The position numbers and the translations under genes are program-made. Below are positions 14,340 through 23,977 of a stretch of DNA of 31,449 nt, piece by piece. The DNA lies in the NCBI GenBank assembly GCA_029258695.1, contig JARIBR010000176.1, forward strand, positions 1 through 31,449, read 5' to 3'. Each line of letters starts with the position of its first letter. Positions within the stretch are counted from its first letter, which is position 1. The DNA is from Quadrisphaera sp. (GTDB taxonomy: Bacteria > Actinomycetota > Actinomycetes > Actinomycetales > Quadrisphaeraceae). The notes beneath the pieces are model-generated. The model had not been told where the DNA came from and ran no database searches. It saw only the letters and a list, made by a program, of their open reading frames with translations.

Positions 14340-16786
14340 GCCCGCACCGCCAGGCCCTCGGGGTCGACCAGCGGCTCGGCGGCGACGGTCGCGGGCAGCA
14401 GGTCCGCGAACCACGCCACCTCCACGCCGTCCCCCGGCGCGAGGTGGGCCGGCAACCACGCGTAGGCCACGCACCGGCCGGTCGTGTGGCCGTACCCGGC
14501 GCTGGTGACCCGCCCGAGGACCTCGCCGCCGGCCCCGATCACAGGCTCGGAGCCCAGCACCACGTGCGCGGGGTCGTCGAGCACCAGGGGGGTCAACCGG
14601 CGCTCGGGTGGTCGCTGAGAGGCGGCGAGCGCGGCGTCGCGCCCCACGAACGACGGTTTCTTCAGGTTGACCGCCCACCCGAGCCCCGCCTGGTACGGGT
14701 CGTCCTCGCGGGTGACGTCGGCGCCCCAGGCCCGGTACCCCTTCTCCAGGCGCAGCGACTGCATCGCGCCCGCTCCGGCCGCCACGATCCCGTGCGGCGC
14801 GCCGGAGCCCATGAGCGCGTCCCACAGGGCGCTCGCGTCGCCGGCGTCGACGCTGAGCTCCCAGCCCAGCTCCCCGACGTAGGAGACCTGCGCCGCCTCG
14901 ACGTCGAGGCCGGCCACGTGCAGGCGCTGGGTCCGGTAGTAGCCGCCCGGGCCGGTGACGTCCTGCGCGGTGAGCGGGGCCAGGACGTCGCGGGCGCGCG
15001 GGCCCCACAGCCCCAGGCAGGCCTGGTCGGCCGCGACGTCGGTGATCGTGACGTCGCCGTCGCCGCCCTCTGCGGCCGCGGTCCGCAGGTACGCCTCGTC
15101 GAGGGCGCCGTTGGTGCCGATGGCGAAGACGCTCTCGTCGAGCCGGGCGATCGTCACGTCGCTGCGCACGCCCCCGCTCTCGTCGAGCAGCAGGGCGTAG
15201 ACCACCGTGCCGACCGGCCGGTCGACCTTCCGGCTGGCGAGGCGCTCCAGGAGGGCGAGCGCTCCGGGGCCGCGCACCTCCAGGCGCCGCAGCGCGGTGC
15301 GGTCGTAGAGGCCGACCGCCGTGCGGGTGGCGTGGGCCTCCGCCGCGATCACCGGTGACCAGTGGCGCCCGGCCCACGGCCCGCGCGCGGGGGGCCGCCA
15401 GGGCTCGGGCAGGCGCTCGAGCAGCGGCGCGTTGGCCTCGTACCACTGCGCGCGCTCCCACCCGGAGCCGACGTCGAAGACCGCGCCGAGCGCGACCTGG
15501 CGCTCGTGGACGGGCGAGAGCCGCAGCCCCCGACCGGCGCTGGGCGGCGCGGCGGGGTGGACGACGTCGTAGACCTCCACGAAGCGGCGGGAGCTCTTCG
15601 CCGCGACGGCGGCCAGCTCCCGCTCGGGGGCCTCGAAGCGCCGCAGGTCGCCCTCGTGGAGGTCCATCCCGGGGTCACCCTCGACCATCCACCGCGCCAC
15701 GGCTGCGGCGGCGCCGACCGAGTGGGTCACCCACAGCGCCTGGGCGACCCACAGCCCGTCCACGCCCGGTGCCGGCCCGAGGAGCGGTCCGCCGTCGGGG
15801 GTGAAGGAGAAGACGCCGTTGAACCCGCTGGCCACCTCGGCGCCGCCCAGGGCGGGCAGCAGGACCGCGCTGGCCTTCCAGGCGCCGGCGAAGTCGGCCG
15901 GGGTGAAGGGCAGGGACGACGGCATGTCGCCGGGAGCGAGGTCCGCGAGGTCCACGGGCATCGGGGCGTGGTCGTAGGAGCCGATGCCCAGGACGTCGCC
16001 GTGCTCGCGGTAGTACAGGTCGGCGTCCTGGTGGCGCAGCGCCGGGAGCACGGCCTCGTGGCCCGCGGACGCCGACGGCAGGCCCGGGATGCCGGAGGTG
16101 CGCACGTACTGGTGGGCCAGCGGCAGCAGCGGAACGTCCACCCCGGCCGCCTCCCCGAGGGCGGCCCCCCAGAAGCCGGCGCACAGCACCACCACGTCGG
16201 CGCGGATCGGTCCGGCGTCGGTCTCCACGCCGGTGACGGCGTCGCCGCGACGGGTCACGGCGGTGACGCGGACGCCGCCGCGCACGGTGGCGCCGCGGCG
16301 GGTGGCGCGGGCGACGAGCACCTCGCAGGCCCGCACCGCCTTCGCCAGCCCGTCGTCGGGGGAGTGCAGCCCGGCGAGGACCTGCTCGGGGTCGAGCAGC
16401 GGGTACAGGTCGGCGCAGCGCTCGGGGCCGACCACCTCCGAGCGCACCCCGAAGGAGCGTCCGAACCCGTGGCGCCGGTGCAGCTCGTCGGCGCGCTGGG
16501 GCGTCGTGGCGACCTCGAGCCCGCCGACGGGCAGGAAGCACGGACCGTCGGGGTGCTCGAGGGACCGCAGCGCGGTGACGGTGGCGCTCGCGAGACGGGA
16601 GAGCATCCGCGACGGGCTCGTGGCGAAGACCAGACCGGGTGCGTGGGACGTCGAGCCGCCCGTCAGGGGCAGCCCGCCCTGGTCGAGGAGCGTGACGTCG
16701 CCCCACCCGAGAGCGGTGAGCTCGTCAGCCAGGGCGCAACCGACGATGCCGGCCCCCACCACGACGACCTTCGGCGACGCTGCCAT
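14336..16786 (-). CDS. Dimethylglycine oxidase (FAD + folate-binding GcvT-type domains)
   Basis: An 816-residue two-part enzyme that demethylates N,N-dimethylglycine to sarcosine, passing the one-carbon unit to tetrahydrofolate. The N-terminal FAD domain (MAASPKVVVVGAGIVG) contains GGSTSHAPGLVF, with His48 the likely flavin-linking residue. His225 (LPLAHQYVRT) and Tyr259 (LYYREHGD) fall at the same numbers as the catalytic dyad of Arthrobacter globiformis dimethylglycine oxidase. The C-terminal half is aminomethyltransferase-like (YVGELGWELSVDAGDA, RLEKGYRAWGADVT, GYGHTTGR). The ATG at 16786 is chosen over upstream frame because GAGGAGGT lies just ahead of it. It is the first gene of the betaine operon, divergent from the BCCT transporter. 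Confidence 0.94.
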   Translation of the reverse strand: MAASPKVVVVGAGIVGCALADELTALGWGDVTLLDQGGLPLTGGSTSHAPGLVFATSPSRMLSRLASATVTALRSLEHPDGPCFLPVGGLEVATTPQRADELHRRHGFGRSFGVRSEVVGPERCADLYPLLDPEQVLAGLHSPDDGLAKAVRACEVLVARATRRGATVRGGVRVTAVTRRGDAVTGVETDAGPIRADVVVLCAGFWGAALGEAAGVDVPLLPLAHQYVRTSGIPGLPSASAGHEAVLPALRHQDADLYYREHGDVLGIGSYDHAPMPVDLADLAPGDMPSSLPFTPADFAGAWKASAVLLPALGGAEVASGFNGVFSFTPDGGPLLGPAPGVDGLWVAQALWVTHSVGAAAAVARWMVEGDPGMDLHEGDLRRFEAPERELAAVAAKSSRRFVEVYDVVHPAAPPSAGRGLRLSPVHERQVALGAVFDVGSGWERAQWYEANAPLLERLPEPWRPPARGPWAGRHWSPVIAAEAHATRTAVGLYDRTALRRLEVRGPGALALLERLASRKVDRPVGTVVYALLLDESGGVRSDVTIARLDESVFAIGTNGALDEAYLRTAAAEGGDGDVTITDVAADQACLGLWGPRARDVLAPLTAQDVTGPGGYYRTQRLHVAGLDVEAAQVSYVGELGWELSVDAGDASALWDALMGSGAPHGIVAAGAGAMQSLRLEKGYRAWGADVTREDDPYQAGLGWAVNLKKPSFVGRDAALAASQRPPERRLTPLVLDDPAHVVLGSEPVIGAGGEVLGRVTSAGYGHTTGRCVAYAWLPAHLAPGDGVEVAWFADLLPATVAAEPLVDPEGLAVRA

Positions 16787-17012
16787 GAGACCTCCTCGGT
16801 GCCCGAGCGGCGGCCCTGCCCCTCGATCTGTTGCACCCACCGCAGAGTGTCGCACCCTGCGCAACAACTCAGCAAGACGAACAATTCAAGTCCGCATGCC
16901 GGAAACCGGAGGGTGGTTCGAGGCTCTACGCTGGATCCCCGTCACACCCTGACCACCGGCCGGGAGAAACGGACCGCACGCGCACCACGGCACCGACGGA
17001 GAGAAGTCGATC
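16787..17012. promoter_or_regulatory. Divergent promoter region of the betaine operon and the BCCT transporter
   Basis: This 226-bp gene-free region separates two divergent starts, both with good ribosome-binding sites (GAGGAGGT for the oxidase; GGAGAGAAG at 16998-17006 for the transporter). The most structured part is 16829-16866. The segment from 16870 to 16920 is noticeably less GC-rich than its surroundings. A TACGCT at 16927-16932 could be a rightward -10 element, but the evidence is weak. Confidence 0.65.
16829..16866. promoter_or_regulatory. Candidate operator: TGTYGCACCC repeats plus inverted GCAACA
   Basis: TGTTGCACCC (16829-16838) and TGTCGCACCC (16848-16857) are direct repeats 19 bp apart. 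The second also forms a near-palindrome with GCAACA at 16861-16866 (TGTCGC-N7-GCAACA), while the outer TGTTGC and GCAACA are exact inverted repeats. It sits 43-80 bp upstream of the dimethylglycine oxidase start. The nearby IclR protein is the natural candidate to bind here. Confidence 0.5.
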
Positions 17013-18899
17013 ATGGCCATCACGCATGACCAGGGCTCCCGCAGGGGAGCGTCCGACGACGATCGCGGACAACGGGACGATCCCGGCGAGGGCGCCGCCG
17101 GGGGTCTGCAGCGCATGGACCACGACGACCCGCCACCGGAGTGGAACACCGTCAAGACGCCCGAGACCTCCGGGCGCCCCCGGATGGACTGGGCCATCTT
17201 CGCCGTCGCCGCCGTCGCGGCGGTGGCCCTGGTGGTGTGGGGCTTCGTCGACACCGCGGGCCTCGGGTCCGTCGCCAGCAGCGCCGAAGGGTGGATCATC
17301 CGGGACGCCGGGTGGCTCTACGTCTTCGTCGCCTCGGCCATCGTCATCTTCGTCCTCGCGCTGGCCGCCTCGAAGTACGGGAAGCTGCCGCTCGGCCAGG
17401 ACGGCGAGAAGCCGGAGTTCAGCACGCCCTCGTGGATCGCCATGATGTTCGCCTCCGGCATGGGCATCGGGCTGATGTTCTACGGCGCCGCCGAGCCGCT
17501 GTCCCACTTCTTGACCCCGCCGCCGGGCACCGTCGAGGCGGGCACCGACGAGGCCATCAACGTCGCGATGGCCACGACGATGTTCCACTGGGGGCTCCAC
17601 CCGTGGGCGATCTACGCCGTCGTCGGCATCGCCATCGGGTACGGCACCTACCGCAAGGGCCGCAGGCAGCTGATCTCCTCCGCCTTCGAGCCGATCCTCG
17701 GCGCCCGGCGGGCCAACGGCGTGGGCGGCAAGATCATCGACGTCCTCGCCCTGTTCGCCACGCTCTTCGGCACCGCGGCGTCCCTGGGTGTCGGGGCGCT
17801 GCAGATCGGCACCGGCCTGGTGTTCAACGGCTGGGTCGACTCCGCCGGCACGACGCTGCTGATCGGCGTCATCGCGGTGCTCACCGTCGCCTTCGTCGTC
17901 TCGGCCGTCTCCGGCGTCGCCCGGGGCATCCTGTGGCTGTCGAACACCAACATGGTCCTCGCGCTGATCCTCGCGGTCTTCGTCTTCGTGGCCGGCCCCA
18001 CGCTGCTCATCCTCAACCTCGTGCCCACCACGCTGGGGAGCTACGCGGCCGACATGGTCGACATGGCCTCGCGCACCGCCGCCAGCGGCGGCGATGAGAC
18101 CGCCACCTGGCTCTCCGGCTGGACGATCTTCTACTGGGCCTGGTGGGTCTCGTGGACCCCGTTCGTGGGCATGTTCATCGCCCGCATCTCCCGGGGACGC
18201 ACCATCCGCCAGTTCGTCACCGGCGTGCTGCTCGTGCCCTCCGCCATCTCCCTGCTCTGGTTCGCCATCTTCGGCGGGACCGCCATCAACGCCCAGCGCA
18301 CGGCCGGCATCGTCGGCGAGGAGGGCGTGGACAACACGGCCGCGCTGTTCCAGACCCTGCAGGACCTGCCGCTCACCGGGATCACGAGCGTGCTGATCAT
18401 GGTGCTGGTGGGCATCTTCTTCGTCACCGGCGCCGACTCCGCCTCCATCGTCATGGGCACGCTCAGCGAGCGCGGGACCGTCGAGCCCCGCCGCCTCACC
18501 ACCGCGTTCTGGGGCGTCCTCACCGGGTCGATCGCCGCGATGATGCTGGCCATCGGGGGCGGTGGGAGCGACGCGCTCGACGGGCTGCAGGCCCTGACGA
18601 TCGTCTGCGCGGCCCCCTTCATCCTCGTGATGGTCGCGCTGTGCTTCTCCCTCTACAAGGACGTGCGCAGCGACCCGATGATCCAGCGCGAGAAGCACGC
18701 GGAGGGCCTGGTCCAGGAGGCGTACACGTACGGCAGCAGCACGCTCGACGGTGACTTCGAGCTGGTCGTGCGCGCGCGCGAGCAGGAGGAGAACACCCAC
18801 CCGGTGCCCGCCCACGACGCGGAGGGCCACCGGCGCACCGAGCAGGAGCGGGAGCAGGGCGAGCGGGAGCGCGCCGCGGCGCCGCCGGCGGAGCAGTAG
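17013..18899 (+). CDS. BCCT-family transporter, probably glycine betaine uptake
   Basis: A 628-residue secondary transporter of the betaine/carnitine/choline family, likely driven by sodium and importing betaine into the cytoplasm. About twelve hydrophobic helices are visible from residue 60 to 545. The family glycine stretch appears as SGMGIGLMFYGAAEPLSHF, and the BCCT signature is WAWWVSWTPFVGMFIARISRG. The N-terminal 55 residues and the C-terminal roughly 80 residues are hydrophilic; the tail is Glu/Arg-rich, as in osmo-regulated members. The gene is divergent from the betaine-demethylation operon, which supports a catabolic uptake role. Choline or carnitine cannot be excluded as substrates. 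The 3' end faces the hydrolase gene across a large hairpin. Confidence 0.93.
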   Translation: MAITHDQGSRRGASDDDRGQRDDPGEGAAGGLQRMDHDDPPPEWNTVKTPETSGRPRMDWAIFAVAAVAAVALVVWGFVDTAGLGSVASSAEGWIIRDAGWLYVFVASAIVIFVLALAASKYGKLPLGQDGEKPEFSTPSWIAMMFASGMGIGLMFYGAAEPLSHFLTPPPGTVEAGTDEAINVAMATTMFHWGLHPWAIYAVVGIAIGYGTYRKGRRQLISSAFEPILGARRANGVGGKIIDVLALFATLFGTAASLGVGALQIGTGLVFNGWVDSAGTTLLIGVIAVLTVAFVVSAVSGVARGILWLSNTNMVLALILAVFVFVAGPTLLILNLVPTTLGSYAADMVDMASRTAASGGDETATWLSGWTIFYWAWWVSWTPFVGMFIARISRGRTIRQFVTGVLLVPSAISLLWFAIFGGTAINAQRTAGIVGEEGVDNTAALFQTLQDLPLTGITSVLIMVLVGIFFVTGADSASIVMGTLSERGTVEPRRLTTAFWGVLTGSIAAMMLAIGGGGSDALDGLQALTIVCAAPFILVMVALCFSLYKDVRSDPMIQREKHAEGLVQEAYTYGSSTLDGDFELVVRAREQEENTHPVPAHDAEGHRRTEQEREQGERERAAAPPAEQ

Positions 18900-18964
18900 C
18901 CCGCAGCGCGCCAGCGCCGCGACGGGCGCCCGCGCCCGCGCCGAGAGAGCCGGTCACGCACTCC

Positions 18965-20539
<1,575 letters not shown>

Positions 20540-20559
20540 GGCGGCCACGCTAGATCGAG

Positions 20560-20641
20560 CACCGCCGGGAGGAGGCCGGGCACCGCCGGGAGGAGGCCGG
20601 GCGCCGCCGGGAGGAGGCCGGGCGCCGCCGGGAGCTGCGCC
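20560..20641 (+). repeat. 21-bp tandem repeat, about 3.7 copies, between hydrolase and flavocytochrome genes
   Basis: Unit of 21 bp beginning C[A/G]CCGCCGGGAGGAGGCCG. Copies start at 20560, 20581, 20602 and 20623; the last is incomplete. It lies downstream of the flavocytochrome gene and upstream of the hydrolase start, both on the minus strand. Each unit is self-complementary enough for small hairpins. It is not a CRISPR because there are no spacers. Confidence 0.9.
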
Positions 20642-20664
20642 TCACGCCCTCGGGACCCACGCCC

Positions 20665-22125
20665 TCAGAAGGAGAAGCGCTCCTCGTGCAGGTGGCGCCT
20701 CGCCAGGCCGACCTCGCGCAGCGCAGCGCGCACCGACGCCGCCATGGCCGGCGGGCCGCAGAGGAAGACGTCGCGCTCGGCCACATCGGGGACCAGCTCC
20801 AGGAGGGCGGGCGCGGCGAGCAGGTTCGGGTCCTCACCGAGGACGAGGACCACGCGGGCGCCCCGACGGGCGGCCACCTCTTCCAGCTCGTCGAGCAGGA
20901 CGACGTGCTCGGCGCTGCGGGCGCGGTAGACCAGCAGCACGTCCTCACCGGCCTCCACCGGCAGCGACTCCAGGAGCGCACGCAGCGGCGTGATCCCGGC
21001 GCCGCCGGCGACGAGCAGGACGTCGCGCCGGGTGCGCCGCTCGGCGGTGAGCACGCCGTAGGGGCCCTCGGCGACCACCCAGGTGCCCACCGCGACGTCC
21101 TGCAGGGCGCGCGTCCCGTCGCCGACGGCCTTGACGGTCAGGCGGAGCTCGTCGTCGCGCGGCGGCGCGGACAGGGAGAACGGGTAGGCGGTCCCCACGT
21201 GGTCGGGCGTCACGAAGCGCCAGCGGAAGAACTGCCCCGACCGCGCGCCCAGCGCCGAGAGGTCCTCTCCGCCGACGGTGAGGGAGACGACCCCGGGTCC
21301 CTCCCGTCGCACCCCGGTGACCTGGAAGCGGTGGCGCAGGCTCTGGCGCAGCGGGACGAGGACCCGGTGGTGGAGCAGCAGCGCGAAGACGCCGGCGTAG
21401 GCGAGCGCCCAGGCGACCTGCAGCGCGACGTGGCCGCGCAGGTCCGGACCGGTCAGCTGGTGGCCGAAGCCGAGGGCGATCGCGACGTAGGTGAGCAGGT
21501 GGATCGAGTGCCAGCGCTCGCGGCTCAGCGCGCGGCGGGCGATGCGGATCGAGGTGATCGCGACGACCACGAGCAGGAGCGTGGCCACGGTGGCCGCCGG
21601 GACCCACGGCATCGTCAGCACGTCGGCGGCGGCGCCGGAGACCGAGGCCCCGACGCGCCGGCGCCCCAGCCACGCCGCTGCGGCGACGGCAGCTCCGGCG
21701 TGCACGAGCACGAGGAGGAGGAAGACCGGTGCCAGGCGTGCGTGCCAGCGGATCAGGACGTGGGGGCCGACGCCGCGCTCCAGCGCCGGGTGGCGGGCGA
21801 CGAGCAGCAGCATCACCAGCGCGCCGTAGCCGGCGAGCAGCCCGCTGGTCTGGGCCAGGAGGGAGAGCGGGGGGAGCTGCGGCCTGCCGGGGGGCTGGAG
21901 CAGCGGGCGGGTGGCGACCATCAGCGCGCCGAGGGCGGCGACGGTCACCACGAGCCACGGGCTCAGGACCGGCGGCTGCCCGGAGGACCCGGCTGGGGTC
22001 TCGTCCGTGAGCGCTGCGTCTGCCGGCTCGCCCGTGCCCGTGCCCGCCGTGCCCGTGCTCGCCGTGTGTCGGTGAGGCGCAGCGGACGACGACCTCGAGC
22101 GGGTGTCCTCGACGGCGGTGCTCAC
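20665..22125 (-). CDS. Membrane flavocytochrome, ferric reductase / NADPH oxidase type (copy 1)
   Basis: A 486-residue protein starting at GTG 22125. A variable hydrophilic N-terminus (about 55 residues) precedes roughly six membrane helices. Two histidine pairs fit bis-heme ligation: His128-X13-His142 and His209-X12-His222. The cytoplasmic half is an FAD/NAD(P) reductase: FAD motif YPFSLSAPP, pyridine-nucleotide motif GGAGITPLRALL (374-385), and CGPPAM, ending in the aromatic tail RFSF. Such proteins move electrons from NAD(P)H through FAD and heme across the membrane to ferric iron, quinone, oxygen or another protein. It resembles the second copy at 25261-26694 throughout. The natural acceptor is unknown. 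Confidence 0.88.
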   Translation of the reverse strand: MSTAVEDTRSRSSSAAPHRHTASTGTAGTGTGEPADAALTDETPAGSSGQPPVLSPWLVVTVAALGALMVATRPLLQPPGRPQLPPLSLLAQTSGLLAGYGALVMLLLVARHPALERGVGPHVLIRWHARLAPVFLLLVLVHAGAAVAAAAWLGRRRVGASVSGAAADVLTMPWVPAATVATLLLVVVAITSIRIARRALSRERWHSIHLLTYVAIALGFGHQLTGPDLRGHVALQVAWALAYAGVFALLLHHRVLVPLRQSLRHRFQVTGVRREGPGVVSLTVGGEDLSALGARSGQFFRWRFVTPDHVGTAYPFSLSAPPRDDELRLTVKAVGDGTRALQDVAVGTWVVAEGPYGVLTAERRTRRDVLLVAGGAGITPLRALLESLPVEAGEDVLLVYRARSAEHVVLLDELEEVAARRGARVVLVLGEDPNLLAAPALLELVPDVAERDVFLCGPPAMAASVRAALREVGLARRHLHEERFSF

Positions 22126-22279
22126 GGGAACCGAGGGTAGGCAGAGCGACGTGGTGGCGGCAGCCGGACGGGCTCAGGTGACCCGTCCAGCCCAGCCGCA
22201 GAGCACCATCCTCACGGCAGATGACCGACCGGTCACCGGGAGTCATCACTGCGGGCCCGTCGAGGACGTCGGCGCACGG
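22126..22279. other. Gene-free upstream region of flavocytochrome copy 1
   Basis: About 150 bp between the flavocytochrome start and the hairpin at 22280. I see only isolated motifs here: an 8-bp palindrome GACCGGTC near 22228 and two single GCAGAG words at 22141 and 22198. No convincing promoter or small gene was found. Confidence 0.4.
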
Positions 22280-22308
22280 CCGCCCCCGTGCCTCAGGCAC
22301 GGGGGCGG
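22280..22308 (-). terminator. Strong GC hairpin terminator after the secreted-protein gene
   Basis: A perfect stem of 13 bp (CCGCCCCCGTGCC / GGCACGGGGGCGG) with a 3-base loop TCA, beginning 44 bases beyond the stop of the secreted protein gene in its direction of transcription. It has no T-tract. It separates that gene from flavocytochrome copy 1. Confidence 0.8.
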
Positions 22309-22352
22309 TGGGGGCGATGACCGCTCGGCGTCCGGTACGAGGGGCGGTCGGG

Positions 22353-23102
22353 TCAGGACGTCGGCGCTGCCGGTGACGGCGTGGTGGTCGACCCGGTGGT
22401 GCCGGCGTCGCCGAACGGACCGTCGTGGTCGTCGTCGTGGCCGTGGTGGTCCTCGTCGGCCCCGTCGACCTCGTTGACCTCCTCGGTGATCCGCTCGGTG
22501 AGGTTCGCCGTCATCGCGTCAGCCCGGGTCTGGGTGATCGTCCCGTCCTGCACGCCCTGCTCGATCCGTGCCGTCACGGCGTCCGAGATGGCTGTGACGA
22601 CGGTGTCGACGTCGACGCCCCGCTCCTGCGCGAGGGCGGCGACGGACGTGCCGCTGAGCAGCTCGGTGCGCAGCTCGTCCTCGCTGATGCCGAGAGCCGT
22701 GGCGGTCGCGGCGGTGATCTCCCCGAACGCGGCGCGACCCAGTCCGTCGCCGTCGTGGTCACCGTCGTGGTCACCGTGGTGCCCGCCGCGGGGCAGCTGC
22801 TCGGCCAGGGTGCTCGCGACCGTGCTGGCCTGGTCCTGCGTGAGGGTGCCGTCGGTGACGAGACCGTCGAGCGCTGCGCTGATCCGCGCCTGGCGCGACG
22901 AGAGCTCCGTGGTGGGGGCTGCCGTGGCGGGGTCCTCCGCGGTGGCCGTCGCGTCCGGGCCCGCGGTGGTGGTCGGGCTCGCGGTCGTGGTCGGGCTCGA
23001 CGCCGACGGCGACGCGCTCTCGGCGAGCGCGGGACCGGCCATGGCCGCACCGCCCACGGCGACGGCCCCGGCGACGGCGAGCGTGACGATGGACTTCTTC
23101 AT
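22353..23102 (-). CDS. Secreted protein with duplicated helical segments and His/Asp-rich linkers
   Basis: A 249-residue protein with a classical signal peptide (MKKSIVTLAVAG..., likely cut after Ala27 in GPALA). The ATG at 23102 has a strong Shine-Dalgarno (GGAGGAGG), which rules out a longer upstream reading. After a Thr/Pro-rich linker, the segment DGTLTQDQASTVASTLAEQL (84-103) recurs as DGTITQTRADAMTANLTERI (186-205). Between them is GISEDELRTELLSGTSVAALAQ, typical of a widespread uncharacterised actinobacterial secreted family. His/Asp-rich stretches at 108-119 (HHGDHDGDHDG) and 217-228 suggest metal binding. It is flanked by hairpins and so probably transcribed alone. Function unknown; the neighbours suggest a role in a surface redox or metal system. 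Confidence 0.75.
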   Translation of the reverse strand: MKKSIVTLAVAGAVAVGGAAMAGPALAESASPSASSPTTTASPTTTAGPDATATAEDPATAAPTTELSSRQARISAALDGLVTDGTLTQDQASTVASTLAEQLPRGGHHGDHDGDHDGDGLGRAAFGEITAATATALGISEDELRTELLSGTSVAALAQERGVDVDTVVTAISDAVTARIEQGVQDGTITQTRADAMTANLTERITEEVNEVDGADEDHHGHDDDHDGPFGDAGTTGSTTTPSPAAPTS

Positions 23103-23172
23103 GGTTCCTCCTCCGGCGACGGTCTCTCCGGCGCTGCCCTCAGCCTGGGCGAGCAACCTCTGCGGACCTTCT

Positions 23173-23189
23173 CAGCACCGTGGGTGCTG
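23173..23189. terminator. Small perfect hairpin between two minus-strand genes
   Basis: CAGCACC-GTG-GGTGCTG, a 7-bp stem with a 3-base loop, immediately after the larger hairpin at 23193-23222. It may be a second part of a tandem terminator or an element in the promoter of the secreted-protein gene, whose start is about 70 bp further on. Confidence 0.45.
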
Positions 23190-23192
23190 GGT

Positions 23193-23222
23193 GTGAGCCG
23201 TGCTCCGGGGCACGGGGCTCAC
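23193..23222 (-). terminator. Hairpin terminator after the DUF5666-like gene
   Basis: GTGAG-CCGTGC pairs with GCACGG-GG-CTCAC, an 11-bp stem interrupted by a 2-base bulge, with a 6-base loop (TCCGGG). It begins 6 bases beyond the stop of the DUF5666-like gene and would end the operon that starts with flavocytochrome copy 2. Confidence 0.6.
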
Positions 23223-23228
23223 CGGTGG

Positions 23229-23909
23229 TCACCCGATAATGATGACCTTGACTGCAGAGGCGGTGGCGGTGGCGCTGGTGCTGGCGGTGGTGGTGGCGGT
23301 GTCCGCGCCGGGGACCACGACGACGTCCTGGCCGGCCGCGAGCTCGGCGGCGCCGACGTGCCCGTGGTCACGGATGACCTCCGTGGTGGCGTCGAGGGCG
23401 ACGGCTACCTCGCCCGCGGCGGTGGCGACCGTCAGGGACGAGGCGTCGGCCCCGGTCAGGGTGCCGCGCAGCTCGTCCTCGTCCTCGTCGTGGTCGTGGT
23501 CGTGGTCGTGGTCGTGCTCGTCGTGGTCGTCCCGACCGCCGACCCCACCACCCAGCCAGCGCTCGAGCAGGCCAGGTTCCTCGGGACCGGTCGGCGGCGC
23601 GGGGAGCACCTGCGCCGCGGCGGCGGTGGCACCGCCCGCGCCCGGTGCGGACGGTGCCTCGGGGCTGGCCCACAGCGTCAGGGCGGAGGCACCGCCCCCG
23701 ACGAGCACGAGCGAGCCGGCGGCCGCGACGGCGCGCCGTCCCCATCGCTGACGCCTGCCCCGAGGGCGGGAGGCCGCACCGCGCGCGCGGCCGGGGCCCC
23801 GGGCGGCGCCGCGAGCGGCGGCGCTGCTCCTGGCGTCCGAGGTGCTCGCGTCCTCGGGGGCGGTGCGGTCCTCGGGGGTGGCGAGGAAGTCGTCGTCACG
23901 GGCGTCCAT
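23229..23909 (-). CDS. Membrane-anchored DUF5666-like protein with a His-Asp repeat
   Basis: A 226-residue protein with a single transmembrane segment (about residues 60-80) after a 58-residue Arg-rich cytoplasmic head. The exported part contains a His/Asp repeat (DHDEHDHDHDHDHDEDEDE, 128-146), encoded by GTGGTC hexamers. A small beta domain, ELRGTLTGADASSLTVATAA to VVVVPGAD, fits DUF5666. ATG 23909 has a good Shine-Dalgarno (GGAGGA) just upstream. It is 68 bp after apbE with no terminator between, so it is probably the last gene of the flavocytochrome-2 operon. The His/Asp stretch suggests binding of divalent metal; no function is known for the family. Confidence 0.78.
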   Translation of the reverse strand: MDARDDDFLATPEDRTAPEDASTSDARSSAAARGAARGPGRARGAASRPRGRRQRWGRRAVAAAGSLVLVGGGASALTLWASPEAPSAPGAGGATAAAAQVLPAPPTGPEEPGLLERWLGGGVGGRDDHDEHDHDHDHDHDEDEDELRGTLTGADASSLTVATAAGEVAVALDATTEVIRDHGHVGAAELAAGQDVVVVPGADTATTTASTSATATASAVKVIIIG

Positions 23910-23977
23910 GGTGGTCCTCCAGGAGGGTGGGTCCGTCGCCGGGCGACGACGGTTCGCGATGCACGGGCCTCGGCGCG

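Noticed and set aside
16787..16867. N-terminal extension of dimethylglycine oxidase by 27 residues
   Set aside because: It would cover the candidate operator, and the internal ATG at 16786 has a strong Shine-Dalgarno and aligns with the known N-terminus of the family.
20560..20641. CRISPR array
   Set aside because: The repeats are directly adjacent 21-bp units without unique spacers, and no cas genes are present.
22140..22203. Response-regulator sites upstream of flavocytochrome copy 1
   Set aside because: GCAGAG occurs at 22141 and 22198 but not at 11-bp spacing, so there is no support for the same tandem site here.
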